A model generated the notes under the pieces. The model searched no databases and was not told the origin of the DNA. It saw only the letters and a list, made by a program, of their open reading frames with translations. From assembly GCF_001598855.1 (NCBI RefSeq), contig NZ_BCZS01000039.1:1-36420 (forward strand): DNA of 36,420 bases, in the 5' to 3' direction. Position 1 is the stretch's first letter; each line of letters opens with the position of its first letter. Positions 27,463 to 36,270 of the stretch are shown here, piece by piece. Origin of the DNA: Pluralibacter gergoviae ATCC 33028 = NBRC 105706 (lineage in GTDB: Bacteria > Pseudomonadota > Gammaproteobacteria > Enterobacterales > Enterobacteriaceae). A program made the translations under genes and the position numbers.

Positions 27463-30217
27463 TATCGACTTTATCCGCGAAGTTACCCACACCGCCGCAG
27501 GACAATGGCCGCAGGTGCTGGCTGGACTGTATATCGACGTTCCTGATTCACCACGTAAACACGCCCCATGCCCCGCGTGTGGCGGCGCGGATCGCTTTCG
27601 TTTCGACGACAACGGGCGCGGTAGCTTTATCTGCAACCAGTGCGGCGCAGGTGACGGGCTGGATTTAATTAAGCGGGTTAACAACTGCGACACCACCGAG
27701 GCGGCACAGCTTGCCGCCGGGGTGCTGGGTATTGATTACCGGGCAGCGGAAACAGACCAGAAAACAGGCAGCCAGAGGCGGGAGCAGGCGGAGGCCGAAC
27801 GGCAGCACCGGGGGCAGGAACGCCAGCAACAGGCGGCAGAGGACGCAGCGCAGCGCCGGGATGCGTTTGCCCGGCTGTACGATGAAACGCGCCAGAAGGC
27901 GGTACCGGGAGAATCTGAATACCTGATTGCCAAAGGGCTGAACGGCTTCACCTTCCCCATCCTGCCGAATGGATCGTTACTTTTGCCGCTGGTGGACGAC
28001 TCCGGCGCAGTCGTAGCGGGGCAGACCATCACCACACAGGGTGAAAAGCGTCTCCTGAAGGGATCGGCAAAACGAGGGGCATTCCACGCCGTTAACGCAC
28101 CAGAACAGCCGGAGACGGTAGTCATTGGCGAGGGACTGGCTACCGCCCTGACGTGTCACTTAATTAACCCTGACGCGCTGGCGGTGGCCGCAATCGACGC
28201 GGGCAACCTGCAACACGTCGCTAAGATTATGCGCCGGAAGTACCCACAGGCACAGATTGTCATTGCCGCAGATAACGACTGGCACGACGACGAGCCAAAC
28301 ACCGGGGAGCTGGCAGCGATTAAGGCGGCGCAGGCCGTGGGTGGATGGGTGACGATGCCGCCGGGCGACCACAAAGCCGACTGGAACGACTACCACCAGC
28401 AGCATGGGCTGGCAGCCGCTACAGCAGCCTTTAACGATTCGATGTATCAACCGCAGGGGGAAAGCGTGAAGCCGCAGCTACAGGCCATTGAGGGCGGTAA
28501 ATCCGGCCAGCCAGAGAAGGATCCTCTCAAGCCTCGCATTGAAAGTAGGGAGGACGGCGTTTTCTGGGTTACACCGAAGGCCGATCAGGGCACCGGGGAG
28601 ATAATCAACCAAGAAGCATGGCTCTGTTCAGCGCTGGAGGTGGTCGGTACCGGGCGGGACGATAAAGACCAGTACCTGATTATCCGCTGGCAGGCATTTG
28701 GCGCTGCTGCGCTGACAACGGCTGCTATTCCCCTGGCCGATATCGGGGAACGCGAGGGCTGGCGAACGCTGAAGGCCGGTGGGATTAACGTCACCACCAA
28801 AAGCAGTCTGCGGGCGATCCTGGCCGACTGGCTACAGCGCAGCGGCGCGCGGGAGCTGTGGCGCGTTTCCGACGCGACGGGCTGGCAGTGCGGGGCGTAC
28901 ATCATGCCGGACGGTGAGGTTATCGGTACACCGGAACGACCGGTGCTGTTCCGTGGCCGCAGCTCTGCCGCTGCCGGATATACCGTTAAGGGCACCGCTG
29001 AGAGCTGGCGCAGCAGCGTTGCGCACCTGGCCGCCGGCAATTACTCCATGATGACAGCGACCGCCGCCGCACTGTCCGCGCCGCTGATTGGGCTGGCTGG
29101 CGCTGACGGATTCGGCATCCATTTCTATGAGCAGTCGAGCGCGGGCAAGACCACCACGGCGAACGTTGCCAGCAGCCTGTACGGCAACCCGGACTTATTG
29201 CGCCTGACGTGGTACGGCACGGCGCTGGGGCTGGCAAACGAAGCCGCAGCACACAATGACGGACTAATGCCCCTGGACGAAGTAGGACAAGGCTCAGATC
29301 CGATTAGCGTGTCACAGTCTGCCTATGCGCTCTTTAACGGCGTCGGTAAGTTGCAGGGCGCGAAGGAAGGCGGCAACCGGGATTTAAAACGCTGGCGCAC
29401 GGTGGCAATCAGCACCGGAGAAATGGACTTAGAAACATTCATCGCAGCATCCGGGAGAAAGACAAAGGCCGGGCAGCTTGTGCGCCTGCTTAACATCCCG
29501 CTCAGCAAGGCCGTTAACTTTCACGAATGCCAGAACGGGAAGCGGCACGCCGACGCGCTCAAAGAGGCCTACCAGAATCACCACGGCGCTGCCGGTCGTC
29601 AGTGGGTGAAGTGGCTTGCTGACCACCAGCAGGAGGCCACCGAGGCCGTGAGAGAGTGTGAAGCCCGGTGGCGCAGCCTGATACCTGCCGACTACGGCGA
29701 ACAGGTTCACCGCGTTGCCGCCCGGTTCGCCATTCTGGAAGCCGCTTTGTTACTGAGTGCCGAAATAACCGGCTGGGATGCGCAGACCAGCCGTGACGCG
29801 GTACAGCACAGCTACAACGCGTGGCTGCGCGAGTTCGGCACCGGAAACAAAGAGCACCAACAGATTATCGAGCAGTGCGAGGCATTTCTGAACGCATACG
29901 GATTCAGCCGCTATATGCCATACCCTGAACCCTGTCCGCGCGACCTGCCGATAAAAGACCTGGCCGGATACAGAACGGGAAGCATCCAGAATGACGGGGA
30001 TAAGTTTGTTTTCTACACCTTCCCGGCAACGTTTGAAAAAGAGATAGCGCAAAACTTTAACCCGAAGCTGTTCGCAAAGGTTCTGGCGCAGTCAGGGATG
30101 CTAGAGTCCAGCCAGGACAGATACAAACGCAAGGCGTTAAAGCGCATCGGCGGGAAGCAGCACACCTTTTACATCCTGACCTATCAGCCAGAGGATGATG
30201 ATTCAGAGGAAAACTAA
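27455..30217 (+). CDS. P4-type primase-helicase (zinc ribbon, TOPRIM, DUF927)
   Basis: This 920-residue protein is the replication engine of the element. A zinc ribbon near the N-terminus has Cys39, Cys42, Cys60 and Cys63 (CPACGGADRFRF ... FICNQCGAGDGLD). A TOPRIM primase domain follows, with VVIGEGLATALTCHL and IVIAADNDW at about residues 215-300. A DUF927-type helicase/ATPase follows, with Walker A SSAGKTT near residue 565 and Walker B LMPLDEVG near 608. The start is at MRNIDFIREVTHTAAGQWP, overlapping the previous gene by 8 bases with GGGGGT upstream. P4 alpha combines primase, helicase and origin binding; the iterons immediately downstream suggest the same here. Confidence 0.92.
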   Translation: MRNIDFIREVTHTAAGQWPQVLAGLYIDVPDSPRKHAPCPACGGADRFRFDDNGRGSFICNQCGAGDGLDLIKRVNNCDTTEAAQLAAGVLGIDYRAAETDQKTGSQRREQAEAERQHRGQERQQQAAEDAAQRRDAFARLYDETRQKAVPGESEYLIAKGLNGFTFPILPNGSLLLPLVDDSGAVVAGQTITTQGEKRLLKGSAKRGAFHAVNAPEQPETVVIGEGLATALTCHLINPDALAVAAIDAGNLQHVAKIMRRKYPQAQIVIAADNDWHDDEPNTGELAAIKAAQAVGGWVTMPPGDHKADWNDYHQQHGLAAATAAFNDSMYQPQGESVKPQLQAIEGGKSGQPEKDPLKPRIESREDGVFWVTPKADQGTGEIINQEAWLCSALEVVGTGRDDKDQYLIIRWQAFGAAALTTAAIPLADIGEREGWRTLKAGGINVTTKSSLRAILADWLQRSGARELWRVSDATGWQCGAYIMPDGEVIGTPERPVLFRGRSSAAAGYTVKGTAESWRSSVAHLAAGNYSMMTATAAALSAPLIGLAGADGFGIHFYEQSSAGKTTTANVASSLYGNPDLLRLTWYGTALGLANEAAAHNDGLMPLDEVGQGSDPISVSQSAYALFNGVGKLQGAKEGGNRDLKRWRTVAISTGEMDLETFIAASGRKTKAGQLVRLLNIPLSKAVNFHECQNGKRHADALKEAYQNHHGAAGRQWVKWLADHQQEATEAVRECEARWRSLIPADYGEQVHRVAARFAILEAALLLSAEITGWDAQTSRDAVQHSYNAWLREFGTGNKEHQQIIEQCEAFLNAYGFSRYMPYPEPCPRDLPIKDLAGYRTGSIQNDGDKFVFYTFPATFEKEIAQNFNPKLFAKVLAQSGMLESSQDRYKRKALKRIGGKQHTFYILTYQPEDDDSEEN

Positions 30218-30240
30218 AATTCACACATGAGGTAAAAATT

Positions 30241-30564
30241 AACGGGTTATACGGGTTACAGGTGTCTTTTTAATGCTAATGGTATGTTTTTAAAGGATTC
30301 ACGTAACCCGTGAGTAACCCGTTTTAGGGCCGTTATAACCCGTTTTATCCCCTAAATAACCCGTAACGCTGCGAAAGTATTTTTCACCTGGCTGGCAGAG
30401 CCTCAATCAAAAACGGGTTACGGGGGAGAGCAAAACGGGTTACGCGACTACTTTTACGGGTTACGATTTGTTTAAATGTCAAACAGCTTAAGATCTAACT
30501 GGTTGATAAAGCTGATTAAAATATACTTAGCAGGCTAAGATAACCCGATAACCCGTATAACCCG
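30241..30564. repeat. Iteron cluster, candidate replication origin
   Basis: Twelve copies of GGGTTA or its inverse TAACCC occur in 324 bases. The forward copies start at 30244, 30253, 30415, 30437 and 30458; the inverted copies start at 30304, 30315, 30336, 30357, 30541, 30549 and 30558. They fall into four alternating-orientation groups with spacings of 8-9, 11 and 21-22 bases, that is, about one or two helical turns. Most extend to ACGGGTTA. An AT-rich stretch (30466-30538) lies between the last two groups. Origins of P4-type elements and plasmids have such initiator-binding iterons. Confidence 0.8.
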
Positions 30565-30604
30565 CACACTTTTTTATATCTATATAGAGAAATTGGAGAT
30601 CGCC

Positions 30605-30910
30605 ATGAGTGAGTTACACAAAGTTAATCGCATTATCCCAGCAGTTTCCGGGTGGTGGATGCTTTACCGCGATGAAGAAGGCAATGAGTGGTATACGCCA
30701 GTAGCAGGTTGGGCTGAGTGTTCGTTTTTTGACGAGAAACGGGGTGACCTATCGACACCGGAAGAATTATACCCACTGGTGCCAACAGGAACGGGCGTTA
30801 TTGAGCCAGATATTTCGGGGAATGGTCAGGTTGTCTATCTGGGCTCGGAGGCGCTTACCCCATCCGGTGAGGATTACAGCACCGCCTATTACAGGGGCGA
30901 CAAAAAATGA
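30605..30910 (+). CDS. Unknown small protein between the iterons and ssb
   Basis: A 101-residue acidic protein, rich in Trp and Tyr (IIPAVSGWWMLYRDEEGNEWYTPVAGWAECSFF). The start is the ATG at 30605 with GGAG 6 bases upstream, preferred over a TTG four codons earlier. Function not recognised. It overlaps ssb by ATGA, so they are co-translated. Confidence 0.7.
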   Translation: MSELHKVNRIIPAVSGWWMLYRDEEGNEWYTPVAGWAECSFFDEKRGDLSTPEELYPLVPTGTGVIEPDISGNGQVVYLGSEALTPSGEDYSTAYYRGDKK

Positions 30911-31344
30911 CGGCACAAATTTCAGCATACGGGCGGCTGGTGGCCGACCCTCAGACCAGAACGACCAACAGCGGAACCAGTATGACAATGGCGAGACTGG
31001 CGGTGGCGCTGCCCTGCAATGCGGCGGAGAACGGAGAAGCCACCTTCTGGCTGGGCGTAATTGCTTTTGGCAAGCAGGCCGAAGCGCTGGCGAAGCACCA
31101 GAAGGGCGAGCTGGTGAGCGTGGCGGGCAACATGCAGCTGAATCAGTGGACCGGAAAGGACGGCGGCACGCAGCAGGGCTATCAGGTGCTGGCTGACAGC
31201 GTGATAAGCGCCAGAACGGTACGCCCGGGCGGCAAAGCCGGGCAGCAGGGGCAGGCCACCGACGCGCTACGGCGTGCGCAGCAGCAGCCACCAGCGCAGG
31301 GCTATGAGGACTACGACCAGACGCCGCCTTTTGATGGCTTGTAA
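30907..31344 (+). CDS. ssb: Single-stranded DNA-binding protein
   Basis: The 145-residue protein has an N-terminal OB-fold of the SSB type (MTAQISAYGRLVADPQTR, MTMARLAVALPC, FWLGVIAFGKQAEAL, KGELVSVAGNMQLNQW) and a Gln/Gly-rich linker. It ends in DYDQTPPFDGL, so the usual acidic tail ending in Pro-Phe is followed by three extra residues. The free C-terminal Phe is needed to bind partner proteins in cellular SSB, so this tail may not dock in the usual way. It is probably an accessory to the element's primase-helicase. Confidence 0.88.
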   Translation: MTAQISAYGRLVADPQTRTTNSGTSMTMARLAVALPCNAAENGEATFWLGVIAFGKQAEALAKHQKGELVSVAGNMQLNQWTGKDGGTQQGYQVLADSVISARTVRPGGKAGQQGQATDALRRAQQQPPAQGYEDYDQTPPFDGL

Positions 31345-31462
31345 TCGAGCATACTTTAATCGTGGCTACTACAAAATTTTAGGGGATGTTTTGTATCGGT
31401 AACGGATGATGTGAATGGTGTTCTCTTGTATGCTGTTGTGAATGCTTTTTACGGAGAAAATG

Positions 31463-32278
31463 ATGAAAAAGGCGATCGGAGCGATAATAATTGCTCTTAT
31501 TTTGACAGGGTGCGATAAGCCTAAGATTGACACATCAACTGATGAGTCAATGAAGACCTCGATTCACAAAGTAAGAGAGTCATTACCTGAAGAAAAGAGG
31601 GCTTCCTTTGACGAGGCCCTCAAGGTAGTGGCATTCAGCCAGTTGAGTATGAAGGATTTAATGCAGGCAGGTATAGCCAACGATCCATCATTAGTTGAAG
31701 GTAAGCTAAAAGAGTCCCTGTCGGGGAAAACGGCCGATGATGTGATCTCCTATGCGTCGACTGTTAAGAAAGAGCGAGAGAAGAAAGAAAAAGAGCAGGC
31801 CAAACAGGAAATAGTCGAACTCGAACAAAAACAAGCCGATTCGCTTAAAAACTTGTCTCAACTTAAAGCTTTTGAAGTCAAAAAGTCTCGATTTTACTTC
31901 GAGAAGCAACAGTATGGCCGAGATCAACCAATCATATCTTTATCAGTAAAAAATGGGACTGATAAAGCTGTTTCCCGAGCTTACTTTAAGGGAGTAATAG
32001 CGAGCCCTGGCAGGGAGGTTCCTTGGTATACCGACACCTTCAATTATCAAATATCTGGTGGTTTGGAACCGGGTGAATCAGCGGAATGGAAGTTAGCGCC
32101 GAATACGTTTTCAGATTGGGGCAAGGTAGAAGCCCCAGAAGACGCTATCTTCACCGTGACGGTTGTTAGGATAGATGATGCGCAAGGAAATCCCATCTTT
32201 GGGGACTCAGAATTTACAGAACGTGACGCCAAAAGATTGGCCGAGTTAAAAGAAAGATTTCCCACCGCAGCGCAATAA
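31463..32278 (+). CDS. DUF6694-like lipoprotein, AT-rich cargo
   Basis: This 271-residue lipoprotein has signal MKKAIGAIIIALILTGC, with lipobox LTGC. Its N-terminal region (KPKIDTSTDESMKTSIHKVRESLPEEKRASFDEALKVVAFSQL) resembles the DUF6694 lipoprotein family. A charged coiled coil (KKEREKKEKEQAKQEIVELEQKQ) links to a beta-rich C-terminal domain (FYFEKQQYGRDQPIISLSVKNGTDKAVSRAYFKG). The second of two adjacent ATGs is chosen because GGAG sits 6 bases before it. Codon use is AT-richer than its neighbours and it has its own terminator, like an independently acquired cargo gene. Possible membrane-surface role, not shown. Confidence 0.75.
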   Translation: MKKAIGAIIIALILTGCDKPKIDTSTDESMKTSIHKVRESLPEEKRASFDEALKVVAFSQLSMKDLMQAGIANDPSLVEGKLKESLSGKTADDVISYASTVKKEREKKEKEQAKQEIVELEQKQADSLKNLSQLKAFEVKKSRFYFEKQQYGRDQPIISLSVKNGTDKAVSRAYFKGVIASPGREVPWYTDTFNYQISGGLEPGESAEWKLAPNTFSDWGKVEAPEDAIFTVTVVRIDDAQGNPIFGDSEFTERDAKRLAELKERFPTAAQ

Positions 32279-32295
32279 ATTGACCAAAAATCAAA

Positions 32296-32316
32296 CCCCG
32301 ATCTTCGGGGTTTTTT
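32296..32316 (+). terminator. Intrinsic terminator of the lipoprotein gene
   Basis: CCCCGA, TCT and TCGGGG form a 6-bp hairpin (32296-32310), followed by TTTTTT. Confidence 0.85.
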
Positions 32317-32351
32317 AATGTCTATTTCGTTTCATTTTGTGCAACGATTGT

Positions 32352-32380
32352 TTGATGTATTGCGTTTTATGAAATAATAT
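32352..32380 (+). promoter_or_regulatory. Candidate promoter for the tape-measure operon
   Basis: TTGATG (32352-32357), 17 bases and TAATAT (32375-32380), located just after the terminator and 34 bases before the small gene at 32414. This suggests independent transcription of the tape-measure block. Confidence 0.5.
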
Positions 32381-32413
32381 GGATGTGCATTATTCGTACA
32401 CAAGAGGTAGGCG

Positions 32414-32584
32414 ATGGCACATAATCCTAAGTTCAAACCGGTATTGTTAACTGCGTCTCAAATGGAGGTGATAAAGCGTCTTCAGGAGCAGGAGAGGGAT
32501 AAATCGCCGTTGCGAGTAGCCCCTACGCTTAACGCTATTGTCCGTAGTCTAGTGGACAAGGCGCTAACTCAGGTTGGAGCTTAG
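32414..32584 (+). CDS. Small helical protein (56 residues), RHH-like pattern
   Basis: A 56-residue basic protein (MAHNPKFKPVLLTASQMEVIKRLQEQERDK...LNAIVRSLVDKALTQVGA), two bases before the tape-measure ATG. One short strand-like segment (PVLLTA) followed by two helices is compatible with a ribbon-helix-helix regulator, but this is only a pattern. GAGGTAGGCG lies upstream. Confidence 0.65.
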   Translation: MAHNPKFKPVLLTASQMEVIKRLQEQERDKSPLRVAPTLNAIVRSLVDKALTQVGA

Positions 32585-32586
32585 CA

Positions 32587-35178
32587 ATGACAGAACAAAC
32601 ATCCCGCCTGGCTATTGTGATCGACAGCACCGGGGCTAAAAGAAATGCCGATAGCCTGGCTGACTCTCTGGCGAAATTAACGACCGGAGGGGAAAAAACA
32701 ATAGCCGCCGCGGGTCGGTTAGGAGCGGCTTTCACCTTAGCTGTTGCTACCGGTGCGCTTGCGGCAAGTACAGCGCTTGCTGCGATGATTAAACAGACTG
32801 CTGAAGCTGGCGTTGAGATTAGTCGCCTATCAAAGCTGGCTAACGCTTCCACAACCGACTTTCAAAAATATGCTATCGCTGCCAATGCTGCCGGTATCTC
32901 TCAGGAAAAGTTTTCTGACATCATGAAGGATGTTAACGACAAGGTGGGCGACTTTCTGAGTACTGGCGGAGGCGAGTTACAGGACTTTTTCAAAACTATA
33001 GCGCCAAAAGTCGGGGTGACGGCGGAACAGTTCAAAAACCTCTCCGGCCCGGCTGCCATGCAGTTGTACGTTGATACCCTGCAAAAGGCCAATGTGTCAC
33101 AGGCACAAATGACCTTTTATATGGAAGCCATAGCTAACGATGCCACCGCGCTGATCCCAATGTTTCAGAATGGAGGCAAGGCTATTGGTGAAATGTCTGC
33201 AATGGCTGAGAAACTCGGTCTTATTCTTGATGAGAAAACTATCCGTTCTGCGCAAGAGCTTGAAACTGTTGGATGGCTAGCCTCATCTGCGATGCAGGGT
33301 CTGAAAACTCAGATTGCCGCGGGATTAATGCCTACAATAAGCGACCTCACCAGTGAGGTTATTGAGTTTTCGGCAAAGGGAATTGACCTCAGTGCCGTTT
33401 CACAAACTTTAGAAGGATGGCTGAAAAATGTAGCTAAAGCCGCTGTCACTGTAGCAGGTGCTTTTGCGGCGGCTGGAAGGGCAGTCGCAGGTCAAATTGA
33501 CTTTTGGAAAGGGATTAAAGATATAGATTTGTCGCACCCTATCGATGCTTTTGATCAAATTAAAGACGTTTTCCAATCCGTATCGAAAGAGGCCAACTCA
33601 GACTTAGATGGCATTCAGTCATGGGTAGAAGATGCTTGGAAAAGAATCGATGACGCCGGGAAAAAAGGTGGTAGCGATTTTATAAAGCATTTAACGGACA
33701 TGAGAAATCAGATTAGCTTTGCGCAGGGTAAAGGTGGAACATTTTTCCCCGGAGCCAGCGGGAGCGGAAAGCAGCAGAAATATACCGAGGACGCAGGACA
33801 GCGCCTGCTGAACCAGATTAACGAACAGAACGCAGCATACCAGGCTCAGCTTTCCTCAGCAGATAAGCTGTCAACGGTTAGTCAGCAGCGCCTGAAGTTC
33901 GAAGAGCAGATTAAAGCCATTCAGGAGCGCCAGGCCAAAGGGCTGCCGGTTACTCAGGAGCAGCAATCACTCTCCGCTATGGCGAAGCAGATAGACGCCG
34001 CATATCAGCGCCTTGAGCTGACGACTAAAGCGACTGCCACGCTGGACGACTACCGCAAAATGATGGAGGACATCGCCCCCAAAGAGCTGCGTCAGAACGA
34101 TGCGCTTAAAAAGCGGCTGGAGCTGCTGCAAAAGATGGTTGATATCGGAAAACTGACGAAGGATGAGGCAGGTAAGCAGTCACGCGATTTGTTCAGCAAC
34201 TCCATACTGCCAGACTCGGTGATATCAGGCGTGAATGCTGCTGGCGGCACGCTCAAATCAGGGGCGACCAATACCGACCTCTCCGGCCAGGGGATGAACT
34301 TTATCGGCCTCCAGATAGACCCGCAGCTTGAGATAATTCAGAAGCTGAAGCAGGCGCAGACTGATTACGCTACCTGGCTGGATGGCCAGGAGAAGCTCAT
34401 CACCCAAAACACCACGATGAACGAGCAGCAAAGACAGCAGGCGCTGGAAGATTTGCATAAGAAAGGCTCGCAGAATATGCAGACCATCAGCACAGCCACT
34501 TACGCAGCTGAAGCGCAGTCTGCCCAAAACTCTTTTTCGATGATTACCGACTCGATGGGCACAATGTTCGGCCAGCAGTCGGCGGCCTATAAAGCGGCAT
34601 TCATGACACAGAAGGCGTTTGCAATGGCTCAGGCCGCTCTGCAACTGCCGATGGCAATGGGGCAGGCGCTGGCGGGATTGCCGTTCCCGGCTAACCTGGC
34701 GGCAATGGCGCAGGTTGCCGCACTGATGGGGACGATTACATCCAGCATATCGGGCGCGGCTGCCGTTGGCTTTTCATCCGGCGGCTATACCGGGCCGGGC
34801 GGTAAGTATCAGGTAGCGGGCATGGTTCACAAAGATGAATACGTTTTCAGTAAGGCGGACGTTAACCGCATCGGCCTTTCCAATATTGAGGCATTCCGTA
34901 ATGGTAAACCACTCGATGCCACTCTTAGCCGCCCTGGGTACGGAACTGGCCTTCAGAACGTGAATAACAACCAGAGCAATACCACCGTACACGCCCCGAT
35001 TACCCAGGAGATAAACGTCCAGGGAATTACGCCAGAGCAGCTACAGCCAATCCTGGACAGGAATAACCAGCGACTATCCCGGCATATTGAAAACAAGATG
35101 GCAGGTGAGGCTGAGAAGCCGCAGAGTGCTTTTGGCAGGTCGCTAAACGCTCACTACACAAGAAAAGGCCCCAGATAG
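32587..35178 (+). CDS. Tail tape-measure protein, lambda gpH-like
   Basis: The 863-residue protein is a siphophage tape-measure protein, which fixes tail length and helps DNA ejection. Lambda gpH has 853 residues, so a lambda-length tail would be predicted. Hydrophobic segments lie at about residues 40-65, 282-300 and 685-735. A long helical, Gln/Ala-rich middle (LLNQINEQNAAYQAQLSSADKL...) and the C-terminal motif SSGGYTGPGGKYQVAGMVHKDEYVFSKADVNRIGL are typical of the lambda-tail family. No other tail gene is near. The first 390 residues are encoded by more AT-rich DNA than the rest, suggesting a mosaic. Confidence 0.88.
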   Translation: MTEQTSRLAIVIDSTGAKRNADSLADSLAKLTTGGEKTIAAAGRLGAAFTLAVATGALAASTALAAMIKQTAEAGVEISRLSKLANASTTDFQKYAIAANAAGISQEKFSDIMKDVNDKVGDFLSTGGGELQDFFKTIAPKVGVTAEQFKNLSGPAAMQLYVDTLQKANVSQAQMTFYMEAIANDATALIPMFQNGGKAIGEMSAMAEKLGLILDEKTIRSAQELETVGWLASSAMQGLKTQIAAGLMPTISDLTSEVIEFSAKGIDLSAVSQTLEGWLKNVAKAAVTVAGAFAAAGRAVAGQIDFWKGIKDIDLSHPIDAFDQIKDVFQSVSKEANSDLDGIQSWVEDAWKRIDDAGKKGGSDFIKHLTDMRNQISFAQGKGGTFFPGASGSGKQQKYTEDAGQRLLNQINEQNAAYQAQLSSADKLSTVSQQRLKFEEQIKAIQERQAKGLPVTQEQQSLSAMAKQIDAAYQRLELTTKATATLDDYRKMMEDIAPKELRQNDALKKRLELLQKMVDIGKLTKDEAGKQSRDLFSNSILPDSVISGVNAAGGTLKSGATNTDLSGQGMNFIGLQIDPQLEIIQKLKQAQTDYATWLDGQEKLITQNTTMNEQQRQQALEDLHKKGSQNMQTISTATYAAEAQSAQNSFSMITDSMGTMFGQQSAAYKAAFMTQKAFAMAQAALQLPMAMGQALAGLPFPANLAAMAQVAALMGTITSSISGAAAVGFSSGGYTGPGGKYQVAGMVHKDEYVFSKADVNRIGLSNIEAFRNGKPLDATLSRPGYGTGLQNVNNNQSNTTVHAPITQEINVQGITPEQLQPILDRNNQRLSRHIENKMAGEAEKPQSAFGRSLNAHYTRKGPR

Positions 35179-35303
35179 CCTGGACAATACAGGCCGTAGT
35201 GGGAGCGCCAGCGGCCTGACACGCGAAGATTTCAGATAGATAAAGCCCTGACCGCGAACAGTACGCAGAAAGAAAACGGTAGGGGCAACAAAGGAATTTA
35301 CAC
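35179..35303. other. Intergenic region after the tape-measure gene
   Basis: These 125 bases have no gene, terminator or repeat that I can support. Confidence 0.5.
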
Positions 35304-35744
35304 ATGCCTGATAGCAGGAAAGAACAGAGCAAGCACCCTACCAGATGGGCTAAGGGGCAGTCTGGAAACCCAAGCGGCAGGCCGGGTAAAGGCGCGGAGA
35401 TACGGCGCAAGCTGATGGAGTTAACACCTGAAGCCATGACCGCTATCGAGGAAGGCATTAAGAGCGGAGACACGGCCTGCCTGAAGATATGGGCTGACCG
35501 TTGCGACCCGGTGAGCAAAGCCACAATGCCCACGGTTGAGTTTCTGGCCGATACCACCGACCTGACGAGATTTAGCCTTTCCGTACTGGCTGCCATATCG
35601 AAAGGGGAAGTATCGCCCGACATTGGCTCACACATCATCAATGCCGCCGCCAGCGCTGCCAGAGTCGCAGAGATTGACCAGATGAAGCGCGAGCTGGAAG
35701 AGCTGCAAAAGCAGGTTGAGGAGATGCTCAATGAACGTTCGTAA
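35304..35744 (+). CDS. DUF5681 domain protein (terminase-associated type)
   Basis: The 146-residue protein has the DUF5681 N-terminus TRWAKGQSGNPSGRPGKGAEIRRKL, then EAMTAIEEGIKSGDTACLKIWADRCDPVSKATMPTVEF, and ends in a coiled coil (MKRELEELQKQVEEMLNERS). DUF5681 proteins are often encoded next to phage packaging genes and may be small terminase-like, but a function is not established. It overlaps the next gene by 14 bases. Confidence 0.8.
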   Translation: MPDSRKEQSKHPTRWAKGQSGNPSGRPGKGAEIRRKLMELTPEAMTAIEEGIKSGDTACLKIWADRCDPVSKATMPTVEFLADTTDLTRFSLSVLAAISKGEVSPDIGSHIINAAASAARVAEIDQMKRELEELQKQVEEMLNERS

Positions 35745-35958
35745 GTCACTCGATGACATCAAAGCGAAGATTAGCCAGCTATCGCCGGAGAACAGGATAA
35801 CCGGGCTGATTATTAACGGCGTTGATACAGATGCCTCCGGGGAGATTGTTATTGTGAGCAAAAGTTACATCCCCTTTGGTAGTGCTGGTGGTGAGGCATG
35901 GCAGGAGAATTACCCGCCAGGAGACCCCCGCCGCGTGAAATGGGAGCCAGAACAATGA
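35731..35958 (+). CDS. Unknown small protein (75 residues)
   Basis: Start set at MNVRKSLDDIKAKISQL, 14 bases inside the DUF5681 gene, with GAGGAG upstream. It has an N-terminal helix and a strand-rich middle (TGLIINGVDTDASGEIVIVSKSYIPF). It ends with an ATGA overlap. Function unknown. Confidence 0.65.
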   Translation: MNVRKSLDDIKAKISQLSPENRITGLIINGVDTDASGEIVIVSKSYIPFGSAGGEAWQENYPPGDPRRVKWEPEQ

Positions 35959-36227
35959 GCACAAAGCAGAAGCTGAGCGCACTCAAAAAGATGATGGCGG
36001 CGAACCAGTCAGAAGATAAGTTCGACACAATGGTGTTGTCCGCTCTGATAGACGAGTTATCGGGGAATGCGCCAGAGGGTAGCGCCGACGAGGTGGAGAG
36101 AAAGCTACACGCCAGGACGGGCTACACCTTCCCGCGCAATGCTGAAATGAAAGAGCTATTCGATTCCATCAAGGACGGAGATGAGCACGTAAGGCAGCTC
36201 AGGGAGAGCATTAAGGCGAGTCAGTAA
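35955..36227 (+). CDS. Unknown small protein (90 residues)
   Basis: Start at MSTKQKLSALKKMMAANQSEDKF, where the ATG overlaps the previous stop (ATGA). The protein is helical and charged (DTMVLSALIDELSGNAPEGSADEVERKLHARTGYTFPRNAEMKELFDSIKDGDEHVRQLRESIKASQ). Function unknown; the position suggests a late or packaging-associated gene. Confidence 0.65.
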   Translation: MSTKQKLSALKKMMAANQSEDKFDTMVLSALIDELSGNAPEGSADEVERKLHARTGYTFPRNAEMKELFDSIKDGDEHVRQLRESIKASQ

Positions 36228-36270
36228 CGCCCAAAGTGAGGATGGACGCGGTAATCAACAGGTTACGCGC

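Noticed and set aside
30241..30564. CRISPR array
   Set aside because: The repeats are only 6-9 bases, occur in both orientations and lack uniform spacers. They fit iterons.
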